A stretch of 6,315 nt of DNA from Deltaproteobacteria bacterium (GTDB lineage: Bacteria; Myxococcota_A; UBA796; UBA2385), in contig CANHON010000278.1 in the NCBI GenBank assembly GCA_947462115.1, positions 1-6,315 on the forward strand, in the 5' to 3' direction. The notes beneath the pieces are model-generated. The model had not been told where the DNA came from and ran no database searches. It was given only the letters and a program-made list of their open reading frames with translations. The position numbers and the translations under genes were made by a program. The stretch's first letter is position 1. The number at the start of each line of letters is the position of its first letter. Shown one piece after another: positions 1-6,315 of this stretch.

Positions 1-1099
1 CCTCAACCTCTACTTGGGGAACAACCCAGGCATGGAGCGGACGGCCTTCTTGCGGGCGGGTCTCCCCTTCCGAAAGCTCGTCCTGGACGCCGATCCGGAC
101 GACCGTAACCTCGCCGAGCGCAACGCCTATTGGAAGGGGCGCCTCGCCTCGGAGGTGTTCGCCGATCCTTTGGGCGCGCTCCGGGTGCTGGCGATCAAGC
201 TGCGGTGGAGCTTGCACGACACCGAGATCCCCCGAAACGAAGACCTGCGCTGCCGGACCCGCTCGGGCGAAGCGCTGGCGTGGCTTCGGTTCTCGCCGGT
301 GCGCTACGGCGCGGGGCTGTCCTTCGCGTGGCTGGGCGGGCTCTACTTGTGGCGGCGGCGGGGCGAGGCCGAGGGCGCGCTGGCCACCGGCTGGGCCCGC
401 CAGCTGGGCGTGCTGTGGCTCTGTTTGCACCTCCCCGTCGTGCTGTTCTTGGTCGCCGATCGGTACAGGGTGGCGTCGTGGCCGCTGCTCTCGCTGCTCG
501 GCGGGGTCGGCGCTGCGGTGATGGTGGAGCGGTGGCCCTGGCGGTCAGGCGAGACCTTGGACGCCGCCCGCCGATTGTTCGCCGACGGTCGGTTGGGCTT
601 GGCCTCGGTGGCCGGCGTGCTGATGCTGCAGCTCGTCCCCATCCACCCGCCGACCGAGCCCAGCGACCCATGGTGCCGATACACCAAGGCCAACCTCGCT
701 TTTGAGGAAGGAGAGCTCGACGAGGCGCGCACGCTCTACCTCGAGGTCCTCGCCGCCTGGCCCGACGACATGGGCGCCAACAGCTGGCTGGCCTACATCG
801 CCGCGCGCCGCGAAGACTGGCCCACGGCGATCCGGCACATGCGCGAGGTGACCAAGCAGGTCCCCGAGCACTTCCCGTCCTGGCGCGATCTCGCCGACTG
901 GCAGCTCAAGGCCGATGACCGGGAAGGCGCCGTTCGCAGCCTCCAGGCCGCCTACCGCGTGCCCGGCGACCGCACGAGCACGGGCGTGAAGCTGGTGAAG
1001 CTGCTGCGGGCGCTGGGCCGCGAGGAGGAGGCGAAGCTCCTCATCGCCGGCGACGCCAAGCTCGCCGCGCACCCGAAGCTCAACGCGGCTGCAGAATAG
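1..1099 (+). CDS. C-terminal part of a polytopic membrane glycosyltransferase-like protein (family 39/PMT type) with a TPR-like tail; 5' end outside window
   Basis: The frame is open to the left edge (first full codon at base 2) and ends in TAG at 1097-1099. An internal TTG at base 14 is unlikely to be the start, because coding sequence continues upstream of it. Counting from base 2, the protein opens with LNLYLGNNPG, typical of the periplasmic part of family 39/dolichyl-phosphate-mannose-type glycosyltransferases. A soluble helical stretch follows, then hydrophobic segments near residues 102-117, 135-152, 157-175 and 198-214. A DRYR motif (153-156) sits just before the third, as is common in these membrane enzymes. 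Residues 222-354 form three to four TPR-like helical hairpins (for example KANLAFEEGELDEARTLYLE), perhaps for protein contacts. Known family members transfer sugars from polyprenyl-phosphate donors onto lipid or protein in the inner membrane. The catalytic N-terminus is missing here, so the exact reaction cannot be told. It converges on the minus-strand operon and is probably not functionally linked to it. Confidence 0.7.
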   Translation, partial: LNLYLGNNPGMERTAFLRAGLPFRKLVLDADPDDRNLAERNAYWKGRLASEVFADPLGALRVLAIKLRWSLHDTEIPRNEDLRCRTRSGEALAWLRFSPVRYGAGLSFAWLGGLYLWRRRGEAEGALATGWARQLGVLWLCLHLPVVLFLVADRYRVASWPLLSLLGGVGAAVMVERWPWRSGETLDAARRLFADGRLGLASVAGVLMLQLVPIHPPTEPSDPWCRYTKANLAFEEGELDEARTLYLEVLAAWPDDMGANSWLAYIAARREDWPTAIRHMREVTKQVPEHFPSWRDLADWQLKADDREGAVRSLQAAYRVPGDRTSTGVKLVKLLRALGREEEAKLLIAGDAKLAAHPKLNAAAE

Positions 1100-1134
1100 C
1101 CTCCAGCAGGGCAAGGTCATCGGGTGCGGCCGTT

Positions 1135-1185
1135 GGGCGCGCCCCTGCGCTGCGCTCCGGGTCGGCCCCCGCTCCGGGCGCGCCC
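1135..1185. repeat. Paired 10-bp palindromes GGGCGCGCCC
   Basis: The self-complementary sequence GGGCGCGCCC occurs at 1135-1144 and again at 1176-1185, 41 bases apart. Related short GC repeats (GCTCCGGG twice) lie between and beside them. The copies can pair with themselves or with each other, giving alternative hairpins. The arrangement resembles a small non-coding intergenic repeat element, but a copy number elsewhere in the genome cannot be seen here. Confidence 0.45.
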
Positions 1186-1209
1186 TCCCGGGCTTGGCCG
1201 CTGCGCGGC

Positions 1210-1227
1210 GCCGGGCGGGCGCCCGGC
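1210..1227. terminator. Candidate bidirectional hairpin terminator
   Basis: A perfect 7-bp inverted repeat, GCCGGGC (1210-1216) and GCCCGGC (1221-1227), encloses a 4-base loop. It lies between two convergent stop codons, 111 bases after the plus-strand gene and 58 bases beyond the end of the minus-strand lipase gene. No T-tract follows on either strand, so it is not a classical intrinsic terminator. In very GC-rich genomes such hairpins may still slow polymerase or protect 3' ends. Confidence 0.3.
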
Positions 1228-1284
1228 CCCTCCGGGGCGCCTCGCGCTTGGTCTTGGGCGCGGGGCGGTGGGCGCGCGGTCGGC

Positions 1285-3102
1285 TCAGCGGCGGCGGCGG
1301 CGCAGGAGCGCGATCAGCCCCGCGCTGAGGCCGATCAGGCCCGCCGGAACGGGCGCGCTGCTGCAGCTGCCGGGGTCCTTGCCGTCTTCGTCCTCAGCGA
1401 GGTCATTCCCACCATCGTTGGCCTGATCGGTGCTGCCGTCGCCGCCCTCGGCGCCGTTGCTCCCGTCCGCTCCGCCGTCGGCGCTCCCGCTGTCTGCGCT
1501 GCCGCCGTCGGCGCTGCCGCCGTCTGTGGCCCCGTCGCCGGTCCCACCGTCCCCGCCGCCGTCGCTGCCGCCGGGATCTGCCAGCGCGGCCTCGACCCAC
1601 CCAAGGCTGTCCTCGGCGATGTAGCGGGCGCCGACGCCCTCCATCCAGCCGTTGTTGGTGGGGTCCTCCGCGGCGGCGTCTTGGAGCAGCCCGCCGGTGA
1701 TGGGGCTCGCGTACAGGAGATCGAGGTGGGACAGGTCCCGGGTCTCGGCCAGCGTGACCCGCGCGCCGCGGCCGGTCAGGGTCTCGGCCATCAGGGCGCT
1801 ATCGACGAACACGAGGCCATCGCTCGGGCCGCTGAGCTCGCCGAACAGCAGGTCGCCGGCCAACAAGCCCTGGAGCTCGGAGTCGCTGACCAAGAAGGTG
1901 GCCCAGGAGGTCTCGACCATCGAGGCGATGAATTCCGCGTAGACGCTCTCGGCACCAGAGATGAGGTCGGCCAGCGCCGAGCCGTAGGCCGCGGCCACGT
2001 AGTCGTCGGAGCCGTTGGGCATGATGGGGTTGGTGCCGGCCAACAAGAACAGCTCCACGTCCGGATCCACGCCGTTCGTCGCGATGTGGCCGATGAGGTC
2101 GCCGCTCTCGTCGATGGCCGCGTCGATGCCCTCGCTGTAGCTGTAGAAGCCGGTGCCGCCCTCGTAGGTGGTCAGCCAGTCCTGCTGCAGGGCGTAGAGG
2201 CCCAAGGCGGGGGTCTCGCCGGGCAGCGGGTAGGTGTCGCGCCAGCGCCGCAGGAGCTGCCGGTGGCCCGGAAACAGGTCCCCGTCGTCCGACAAGAAGT
2301 CCTGGGCGCGCAGATCGGTGGTGACGAAGATGTTGGCGGTGGTGTAGGGGTAGTAGGTCTGCCAAGAGCTCGGCGACACGGCGGTGTCGGCGTCGAGCGC
2401 CGCGTAGTTCCCGCCCGGCCACCGGTAGGTGGTGTCGATGCCGCCCAGGGGCGTCGCGATGAAGACGGCCTTGCGTACGTCGTTCCGGTACTTGGTGCCG
2501 ACCGCGGCGTAGTCGGCGTCGGGCCAGCGGGCCCCCTCGTGGTTGGACAGGTAGGCCGCCGTGGCGAGGCCGCCCTTGCTGTGCGAGACCACGTCGATCT
2601 GCGCGGCGCCGGTCAGCACCTTGACCCGGGCGATGGCGTCCGCCACCAGCTCGGCCTGCTTGAGCACGTCGCCGTGGGGGTGCGCGAAGGTGAGGGCGAA
2701 GACCGGGCGCGCGCGGTTGTCCATGCGGGTGGCCATGGTGACAAAGCCGCGGCTGGCGTTGTCCCCGGCGCCGGGCACGAACAGGATGGGGGTGCCCGCG
2801 ACCGCGGGGAAGCGCGGGCCGACATGCAGCAGGGCGAGGTCGCTCGAGGGCGTGCCCGAGCCAAAACACTGGGCGATCCACGGCGCCCAGGCGGCATCGC
2901 TCGGCCAGGTGATGCCCTCGCCGAAGTCCTCCTGGACCAGCAGCCGGGTGTCGGGGTCCGCCAAGCGCTCGATGCGGGACCAGATGCGGAGCTCTCCGTC
3001 GATCGTGTAGGTCTCTTCGCCGTCGAAGACCGCGTCGGGGGTGTTGGGATCGAAGCCGGGGGTCGCCCAGGCGAGGCCGCTCAGGAGGATCAGTGCGTTC
3101 AT
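1285..3102 (-). CDS. Secreted lipase-like alpha/beta hydrolase with MYXO-CTERM-like anchor
   Basis: 605 residues with an ATG start preceded by a strong GAGGTGA five bases away. The N-terminus MNALILLSGLAWA looks like a very short Sec signal, with likely cleavage after Ala13 (AWA). Residues about 100-510 form an alpha/beta hydrolase fold: TPILFVPGAGDN (104-115) at the oxyanion region, nucleophile elbow VVSHSKGG with Ser175, KAVFIATPLGG (211-221) on the following strand, Asp428 in GPSDGLVFVDS, and His459 in DLSHLDLLY. Together these give the Ser-Asp-His order of triacylglycerol lipases. The elbow is S-x-S-x-G rather than G-x-S-x-G. Residues 511-578 are a Gly/Asp/Ser/Ala linker. The end is Cys580, a hydrophobic stretch (about 586-600) and five Arg (601-605), matching the layout of MYXO-CTERM sorting tags. 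Expected role: ester or lipid hydrolysis by an enzyme displayed at the cell surface. The substrate is unknown; a general esterase or a polyester depolymerase is also possible. It is the last gene of the minus-strand operon. Confidence 0.8.
   Translation of the reverse strand: MNALILLSGLAWATPGFDPNTPDAVFDGEETYTIDGELRIWSRIERLADPDTRLLVQEDFGEGITWPSDAAWAPWIAQCFGSGTPSSDLALLHVGPRFPAVAGTPILFVPGAGDNASRGFVTMATRMDNRARPVFALTFAHPHGDVLKQAELVADAIARVKVLTGAAQIDVVSHSKGGLATAAYLSNHEGARWPDADYAAVGTKYRNDVRKAVFIATPLGGIDTTYRWPGGNYAALDADTAVSPSSWQTYYPYTTANIFVTTDLRAQDFLSDDGDLFPGHRQLLRRWRDTYPLPGETPALGLYALQQDWLTTYEGGTGFYSYSEGIDAAIDESGDLIGHIATNGVDPDVELFLLAGTNPIMPNGSDDYVAAAYGSALADLISGAESVYAEFIASMVETSWATFLVSDSELQGLLAGDLLFGELSGPSDGLVFVDSALMAETLTGRGARVTLAETRDLSHLDLLYASPITGGLLQDAAAEDPTNNGWMEGVGARYIAEDSLGWVEAALADPGGSDGGGDGGTGDGATDGGSADGGSADSGSADGGADGSNGAEGGDGSTDQANDGGNDLAEDEDGKDPGSCSSAPVPAGLIGLSAGLIALLRRRRR
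1288..1365 (-). other. MYXO-CTERM-like C-terminal sorting tag of the lipase
   Basis: This stretch encodes residues 580-605: a single Cys, a Pro/Ala spacer, a hydrophobic segment (GLIGLSAGLIALL) and five consecutive Arg at the very end. In Myxococcota, MYXO-CTERM tags have this Cys-hydrophobic-basic layout and are thought to be processed for surface anchoring. The PVPAG start also recalls PEP-CTERM tags, but the preceding Cys favours the MYXO type. Confidence 0.65.
1369..1572 (-). repeat. Low-complexity Gly/Asp/Ser/Ala linker with SADGG-type repeats
   Basis: These bases encode residues 511-578 of the lipase. The linker is dominated by Gly, Asp, Ser and Ala and contains SADGG, SADSG, SADGG in tandem (about residues 530-544), grading into a more acidic DLAEDEDGKD just before the anchor Cys. 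It has no predicted fold and probably serves as a stalk holding the catalytic domain away from the membrane. The repeated GC-rich codons may make its length variable between strains. Confidence 0.75.
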
Positions 3103-3106
3103 GGGT

Positions 3107-3113
3107 TCACCTC
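3107..3113 (-). promoter_or_regulatory. Shine-Dalgarno of the lipase gene overlapping the upstream stop codon
   Basis: On the minus strand GAGGTGA ends five bases before the lipase ATG, and its last three bases are the TGA stop of the preceding hydrolase gene. Only four bases separate that stop from the start codon. This arrangement suggests translational coupling and fixes the lipase start at 3102. Confidence 0.7.
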
Positions 3114-4093
3114 GCGGGCTGCCGCAGGAAGGAGAGGACGGCCTGGTTGAAGGCCTCGGGGGCGTCGTGGTGCACGGTGTGCCCCGCGCCAGGGATCAGG
3201 ACGAGCTTGGCGTCGGGCAGCGCGTCTACGCCCTTCTGGGCGACGCTGCGGGTGCGGCCGCCGGTGAAGGCGGGGTTGGGGATCATGCGGTCGTCGGAGC
3301 CGAAGACGAGCAAGGTGGGCATGTACAGCTGGTCGAGGCGGTCGGCGACCGGGTGGTCGAGCATGCCGGCGACGCAGCGGCTGACCGCGACGCTGGTGCC
3401 CCGGAAGGCCTCCGTCTTGCTCATGCGCACGCGCTCCTCGAGCAGGCGCTCGACGCCCGGGCCCGGCTTGTTGAAGACCAGCGTGGTGAAGGTGGCGCGC
3501 AGCTCCTGCTCGGTCGCCTCGGTGGCGCGCAGCTCGTGCCAGTAGGTCTTCATCCAGTGCTGGGCGCCGGCGTTGAAGGTCTCGATGCCAGCCGGGGCGG
3601 AGAGCACGAGGCGGTCCACGCGGCTGGGCCACAGGAGGCCGAAGGTCATGCTGATCTGGCCGCCCATGCTATGCCCGACCAAAACGGCCTTGTCTACGTT
3701 CATCGCGTCGAGCCACGCGCGGAGCACCTCGGCGTACCAAGGCGGGGTGTAGGCCGCGTCTGGCCGGCCGCTGGCCCCGTAGCCCGGCAGGTCCAGCGCG
3801 ATGACGCGGCGCTGCTGGGCCAACGGGGCGATCTGGTACTCCCAGTAGCCGAGGCTGCTGCTGAGGCCGTGGATCAGCACCAGCGGCGGCGCGTTGAGGT
3901 CGCCCTCGGACGGCGGACCGCTGTCGATGTAGGCCACGTCGACGGTCATGCCGTCGTCGAGGGTCACGTCGAGGTGCTGGACCGGCAGCGGCGACCAGAG
4001 GTCACCGGGGCCCATCGGGGGGCGCTGGCTGTACTTGGGGACGGCGCCAGCGAGGGCGAAGGCCCAGAGCGCGGTCGGCGGATGAAATGGCAT
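3107..4093 (-). CDS. Alpha/beta hydrolase fold protein, possibly exported
   Basis: 328 residues with an ATG start and GGAG five bases upstream. It is a canonical alpha/beta hydrolase: LVLIHGLSSSLGYW (71-84) carries the His-Gly oxyanion motif, followed by VIALDLPGYGASGRP (97-111), the nucleophile elbow VGHSMGG with Ser142, the acid strand FGSDDRMIP (264-272; Asp268 in the GxxDxxxP position) and the catalytic His305 in GAGHTVHH. Residues about 165-255 form a helical cap. Fold and motif spacing resemble carbon-carbon-bond (meta-cleavage product) hydrolases and esterases of the MhpC type, but the substrate cannot be assigned. The first 17 residues (PTALWAFALAGA) could be a weak signal peptide with cleavage after AGA, though they lack a basic n-region, so a cytoplasmic location is also possible. 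The gene lies 25 bases after the barrel gene and 4 bases before the lipase gene, which supports a shared transcript. Confidence 0.88.
   Translation of the reverse strand: MPFHPPTALWAFALAGAVPKYSQRPPMGPGDLWSPLPVQHLDVTLDDGMTVDVAYIDSGPPSEGDLNAPPLVLIHGLSSSLGYWEYQIAPLAQQRRVIALDLPGYGASGRPDAAYTPPWYAEVLRAWLDAMNVDKAVLVGHSMGGQISMTFGLLWPSRVDRLVLSAPAGIETFNAGAQHWMKTYWHELRATEATEQELRATFTTLVFNKPGPGVERLLEERVRMSKTEAFRGTSVAVSRCVAGMLDHPVADRLDQLYMPTLLVFGSDDRMIPNPAFTGGRTRSVAQKGVDALPDAKLVLIPGAGHTVHHDAPEAFNQAVLSFLRQPAR
3491..3535 (-). repeat. 15-bp direct repeat, 30-bp period, in the hydrolase cap
   Basis: GGTGGCGCGCAGCTC occurs identically at 3491-3505 and 3521-3535 on the plus strand. It encodes Glu-Leu-Arg-Ala-Thr twice (residues 187-191 and 197-201) in the helical cap of the alpha/beta hydrolase. 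The identical codons and in-frame ten-residue spacing suggest a small internal duplication. Confidence 0.6.
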
Positions 4094-4098
4094 CGAAG

Positions 4099-4102
4099 CT
4101 CC
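4099..4102 (-). promoter_or_regulatory. Ribosome binding site of the alpha/beta hydrolase gene
   Basis: GGAG on the minus strand sits five bases before the ATG at 4093, within the 25-base gap after the barrel gene. It supports this start over internal codons. Confidence 0.55.
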
Positions 4103-4118
4103 AGTGCGCCGAGCGGGC

Positions 4119-5783
4119 TCAGAACAGCAGGTTGTCCATCGAGAGGATGACCGTCCAGGGGTCGCCGGGTAGCGTGACCGGGTCGGCGGCGGGGTCGGCG
4201 GCCTGGGCCAAGGCGGTGCGGGCGGCGTCCGGCAGGGCGCTGCCGGTCAGGCGAGCGGCCGACAGGGCCAGCTCCGAGCCGATCCAGGGCTTGAAGGCGA
4301 GGCGAGCGTTGGTCTCCACGCCGAGCTTGACCGGGCTGCTCTCCTGGCCTTGCGCCCAGCCTCCGCCCAGGGTGGCGGTCACCTTGTTGGGGATGATGTC
4401 GTAGCCGACGTTCCCAGTGAGCGCGACCAAGCCTTGGCCACGGTTGCTCACGTCCTGCACGGCGGGCGCGAGGCGGTTGATGGCCCCCCGGTCGGGGAAG
4501 AGCAGGTAGCAGCCGTGCGTGGCGTAGTAGGCCCCGACGATCCCGTAGCTGTTGCCGGTGATGAGGCCGGTGTAGGCCGAAGGTCCGGTGCCGTCGCGGC
4601 TCGTCGCGAGGGCCTCCAGGCGGGCCACCGAGCCGGCGCCAGGGGCGTAGCGGCCGCGCAGCTCGAGGTCGGCCATCCACCCCTGCACGTTGACGTCCGG
4701 GGCGCCCTTTAGGTAGACGGAGCCGAAGTTTCCAAGCAGCGCGCCGGTGAAGCCGAGCTTGCCCTGGTCAAGGCGGTGGTTGTATTGGAGGTCGGCGCCG
4801 ACCCAGATGAGCTTCGCGTCGGGCTCTTGGGCCAGCTCTTGGCCCTCGGGGAAGGCCTCGGTGGGCGCCTCGACGATGGGCGGGAGCTCGAGGTCGGGCC
4901 CGCCCTGGAGGCCGCTGAGCTGCGAGCCGGGCCCGACGCCCAGCGCGCCGCCGCGACCGCCGCTGGCGTCCCGGAGCAGGGTCCCGTGCAGGCCCAGCCA
5001 CAGCTTGTCGCGGGGCTGGGCGGTCAGGTCTGCCATCCACATATGGACGTCATCGCTGAGCCCGGCGCCGTTCTCGACGAGGTTGTACCGCCCGAGCTTG
5101 TAGCGAAGGCGGTCGCCCGTGCCGTCGAGCACCCGACCGTAGGCGCTGACCCCGGCCATCTCCGTGCCCCACAGCTTGAGGCCGCCGCCCGTGCGGAACA
5201 GGTCGTCGGGGCGGGCGGTGGCGGGGTTGTAGGCGCCATCGGCGACGAACTGCTGCCCCACCACGAGGTCGAGCTTGTGGCGCGCGCCGAGCGGGGGGCT
5301 GTAGGTCATGTGCAGGCGGCGGGTCTGAAGGTTGACCTGATCGGCGCCCACGCCGCCGCCGACGTTGCCGCCGGTGCCATAGCTCTGGTCGCCCCACAAG
5401 AAGTCGACCTCAAACCCGGCGGTGAACGAGAGCTGCCCGTCCATGAGCGGGGGCGCCCAGGTGAGGAAGGCGTTGACCCGCTGCTCGACGAAGGCGCTGT
5501 TGGCGACGTCCTCATCGCGCTCGCCGTCGCCGTCGAGGTCCAGGCCGTCCTCGGTCAGCACGGTGGTGCCGTTGGTGCCGCCGAGCCGCCCGATGACCTG
5601 CCCGTCAAGGAAGGGGTTGGTGGAGACCACGTTGGTGCCCACCGCGCGGACCTGGTGCAGGATCAGCGGCGTGAAGCCGCTTTTGGTGGGTGGGGGCGTC
5701 GGACGCACGAGCTGCGCGCTGGCCTCGGGCGGCGGGGCCGCCAGGGCGATGGGGGTGATGAGCACCAAAATGACGTGCAGCAA
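4119..5783 (-). CDS. Outer-membrane beta-barrel (porin-like) protein
   Basis: 554 residues. The start is TTG with GGAG five bases upstream; an in-frame TGA lies at 5835-5837, and no ATG, GTG or other TTG occurs between, so TTG at 5783 is the best start. The N-terminus MLHVILVLITPIALAA is a hydrophobic Sec signal with no Lys or Arg, cleaved after about residue 15 or 23. The rest alternates short amphipathic strands with Gly/Asp/Asn-rich turns. Examples are VNAFLTWAPPLMDGQLSFTA (103-122), RRLHMTYSPP, KLDLVVGQQFVADGAYNP (170-187) and GGLKLWGTEMAGVSAYGRV (200-218). It ends in a terminal Phe (WTVILSMDNLLF), as the BAM recognition signal of outer-membrane proteins requires. Near the N-terminus, DLDGDGERD (82-90) matches the Asp-rich DxDxDGxxD calcium-loop pattern. 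Residues about 272-325 are a Gly/Pro/acidic insertion that may be a long loop. The family resembles porin or alginate-export-like barrels in general layout; the transported substrate is unknown. Confidence 0.75.
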   Translation of the reverse strand: MLHVILVLITPIALAAPPPEASAQLVRPTPPPTKSGFTPLILHQVRAVGTNVVSTNPFLDGQVIGRLGGTNGTTVLTEDGLDLDGDGERDEDVANSAFVEQRVNAFLTWAPPLMDGQLSFTAGFEVDFLWGDQSYGTGGNVGGGVGADQVNLQTRRLHMTYSPPLGARHKLDLVVGQQFVADGAYNPATARPDDLFRTGGGLKLWGTEMAGVSAYGRVLDGTGDRLRYKLGRYNLVENGAGLSDDVHMWMADLTAQPRDKLWLGLHGTLLRDASGGRGGALGVGPGSQLSGLQGGPDLELPPIVEAPTEAFPEGQELAQEPDAKLIWVGADLQYNHRLDQGKLGFTGALLGNFGSVYLKGAPDVNVQGWMADLELRGRYAPGAGSVARLEALATSRDGTGPSAYTGLITGNSYGIVGAYYATHGCYLLFPDRGAINRLAPAVQDVSNRGQGLVALTGNVGYDIIPNKVTATLGGGWAQGQESSPVKLGVETNARLAFKPWIGSELALSAARLTGSALPDAARTALAQAADPAADPVTLPGDPWTVILSMDNLLF

Positions 5784-5788
5784 GGTTT

Positions 5789-5792
5789 CTCC
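5789..5792 (-). promoter_or_regulatory. Ribosome binding site deciding a TTG start
   Basis: On the minus strand GGAG lies five bases before the TTG at 5783. The 51-base gap to the upstream gene contains no in-frame ATG, GTG or TTG, so this site and the following hydrophobic signal decide the unusual start. Confidence 0.6.
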
Positions 5793-5834
5793 GAGCCCCT
5801 GTGGGGGAGACGGGCGGTGCGGCCAGGGGCCCGC

Positions 5835-6315
<481 letters not shown>

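Larger units (their letters stand above)
1100..1284. other. Convergent intergenic region rich in GC palindromes
   Basis: These 185 bases separate two genes that end facing each other. The stretch contains two copies of the 10-base palindrome GGGCGCGCCC (1135-1144 and 1176-1185), two copies of GCTCCGGG (1154-1161 and 1171-1178), two copies of TTGGGCGCG (1133-1141 and 1254-1262) and a 7-bp GC hairpin (1210-1227). An open frame across it on the plus strand gives an Arg/Pro/Gly/Ala-rich translation with no domain and looks like a composition artefact. The region probably holds transcription ends for both flanking genes, and may also be a REP-like dispersed repeat (inference). Confidence 0.55.

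Noticed and set aside
14..16. TTG at base 14 as the start of the first gene
   Set aside because: Codons upstream (LNLY) belong to the same conserved-looking motif and the frame is open to the edge, so the gene is cut by the window.
1124..1426. Plus-strand open frame across the convergent intergenic region
   Set aside because: It has an Arg/Pro/Gly/Ala-rich composition, overlaps the lipase 3' end antisense and lies over palindromes. Nothing supports a protein.
1681..3150. Long plus-strand open frame antisense to the lipase
   Set aside because: The translation is Gly/Val/Arg/Ala-rich with no domain, and the opposite strand has a clear catalytic triad, signal and anchor. It is a shadow caused by high GC.
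3041..4150. Long plus-strand open frame antisense to the alpha/beta hydrolase
   Set aside because: Low-complexity Ala/Gly/Val/His/Arg translation opposite a canonical hydrolase, and it crosses a gene junction. No recognisable motif.
5796..5806. CCCC-TGT-GGGG hairpin between the lipoprotein and barrel genes as a terminator
   Set aside because: A stem of only four pairs with a three-base loop and no T-tract, inside a 51-base operon gap. Too weak to call.

Overview
The window is very GC-rich by eye, with long antisense open frames. It reads like a chromosomal segment of a Myxococcota/deltaproteobacterial-type Gram-negative bacterium. Supporting signs are a MYXO-CTERM-like C-terminal anchor (Cys, hydrophobic stretch, Arg cluster) after a long Gly/Asp/Ser linker, an Asp-alternating repeat in a probable surface lipoprotein, an outer-membrane beta-barrel, and short uncharged signal peptides. 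The phylum assignment is inference; no rRNA or other marker gene is present.

Layout. Bases 1-1099 (+) hold the C-terminal part of a polytopic membrane protein resembling family 39/PMT-type glycosyltransferases, ending in a TPR-like helical domain. Bases 1100-1284 are a convergent intergenic region full of GC-rich palindromes, with one clear hairpin and no T-tract. Bases 1285-6315 (-) hold four co-directional genes that are probably one operon, transcribed from the right edge. In order these are: an incomplete probable lipoprotein with 13 X-Asp dipeptides and a Gly-x-Trp beta-rich domain; an outer-membrane barrel (TTG start); a canonical alpha/beta hydrolase with a possible signal peptide; and a secreted lipase-like hydrolase with the C-terminal anchor. 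Gaps between them are 51, 25 and 4 bases. The last Shine-Dalgarno sequence overlaps the stop codon of the preceding gene.

Working together (inference): all four operon products appear to act in the cell envelope. A reasonable hypothesis is a lipid/ester-handling module: a surface-anchored lipase releases products, a beta-rich (possibly lipocalin-like) lipoprotein binds a hydrophobic ligand, the barrel moves material across the outer membrane, and the second hydrolase acts on esters in the envelope or cytoplasm. The glycosyltransferase-like gene points the other way and is probably unrelated. No tRNA, rRNA, CRISPR array, insertion sequence or convincing promoter was seen.
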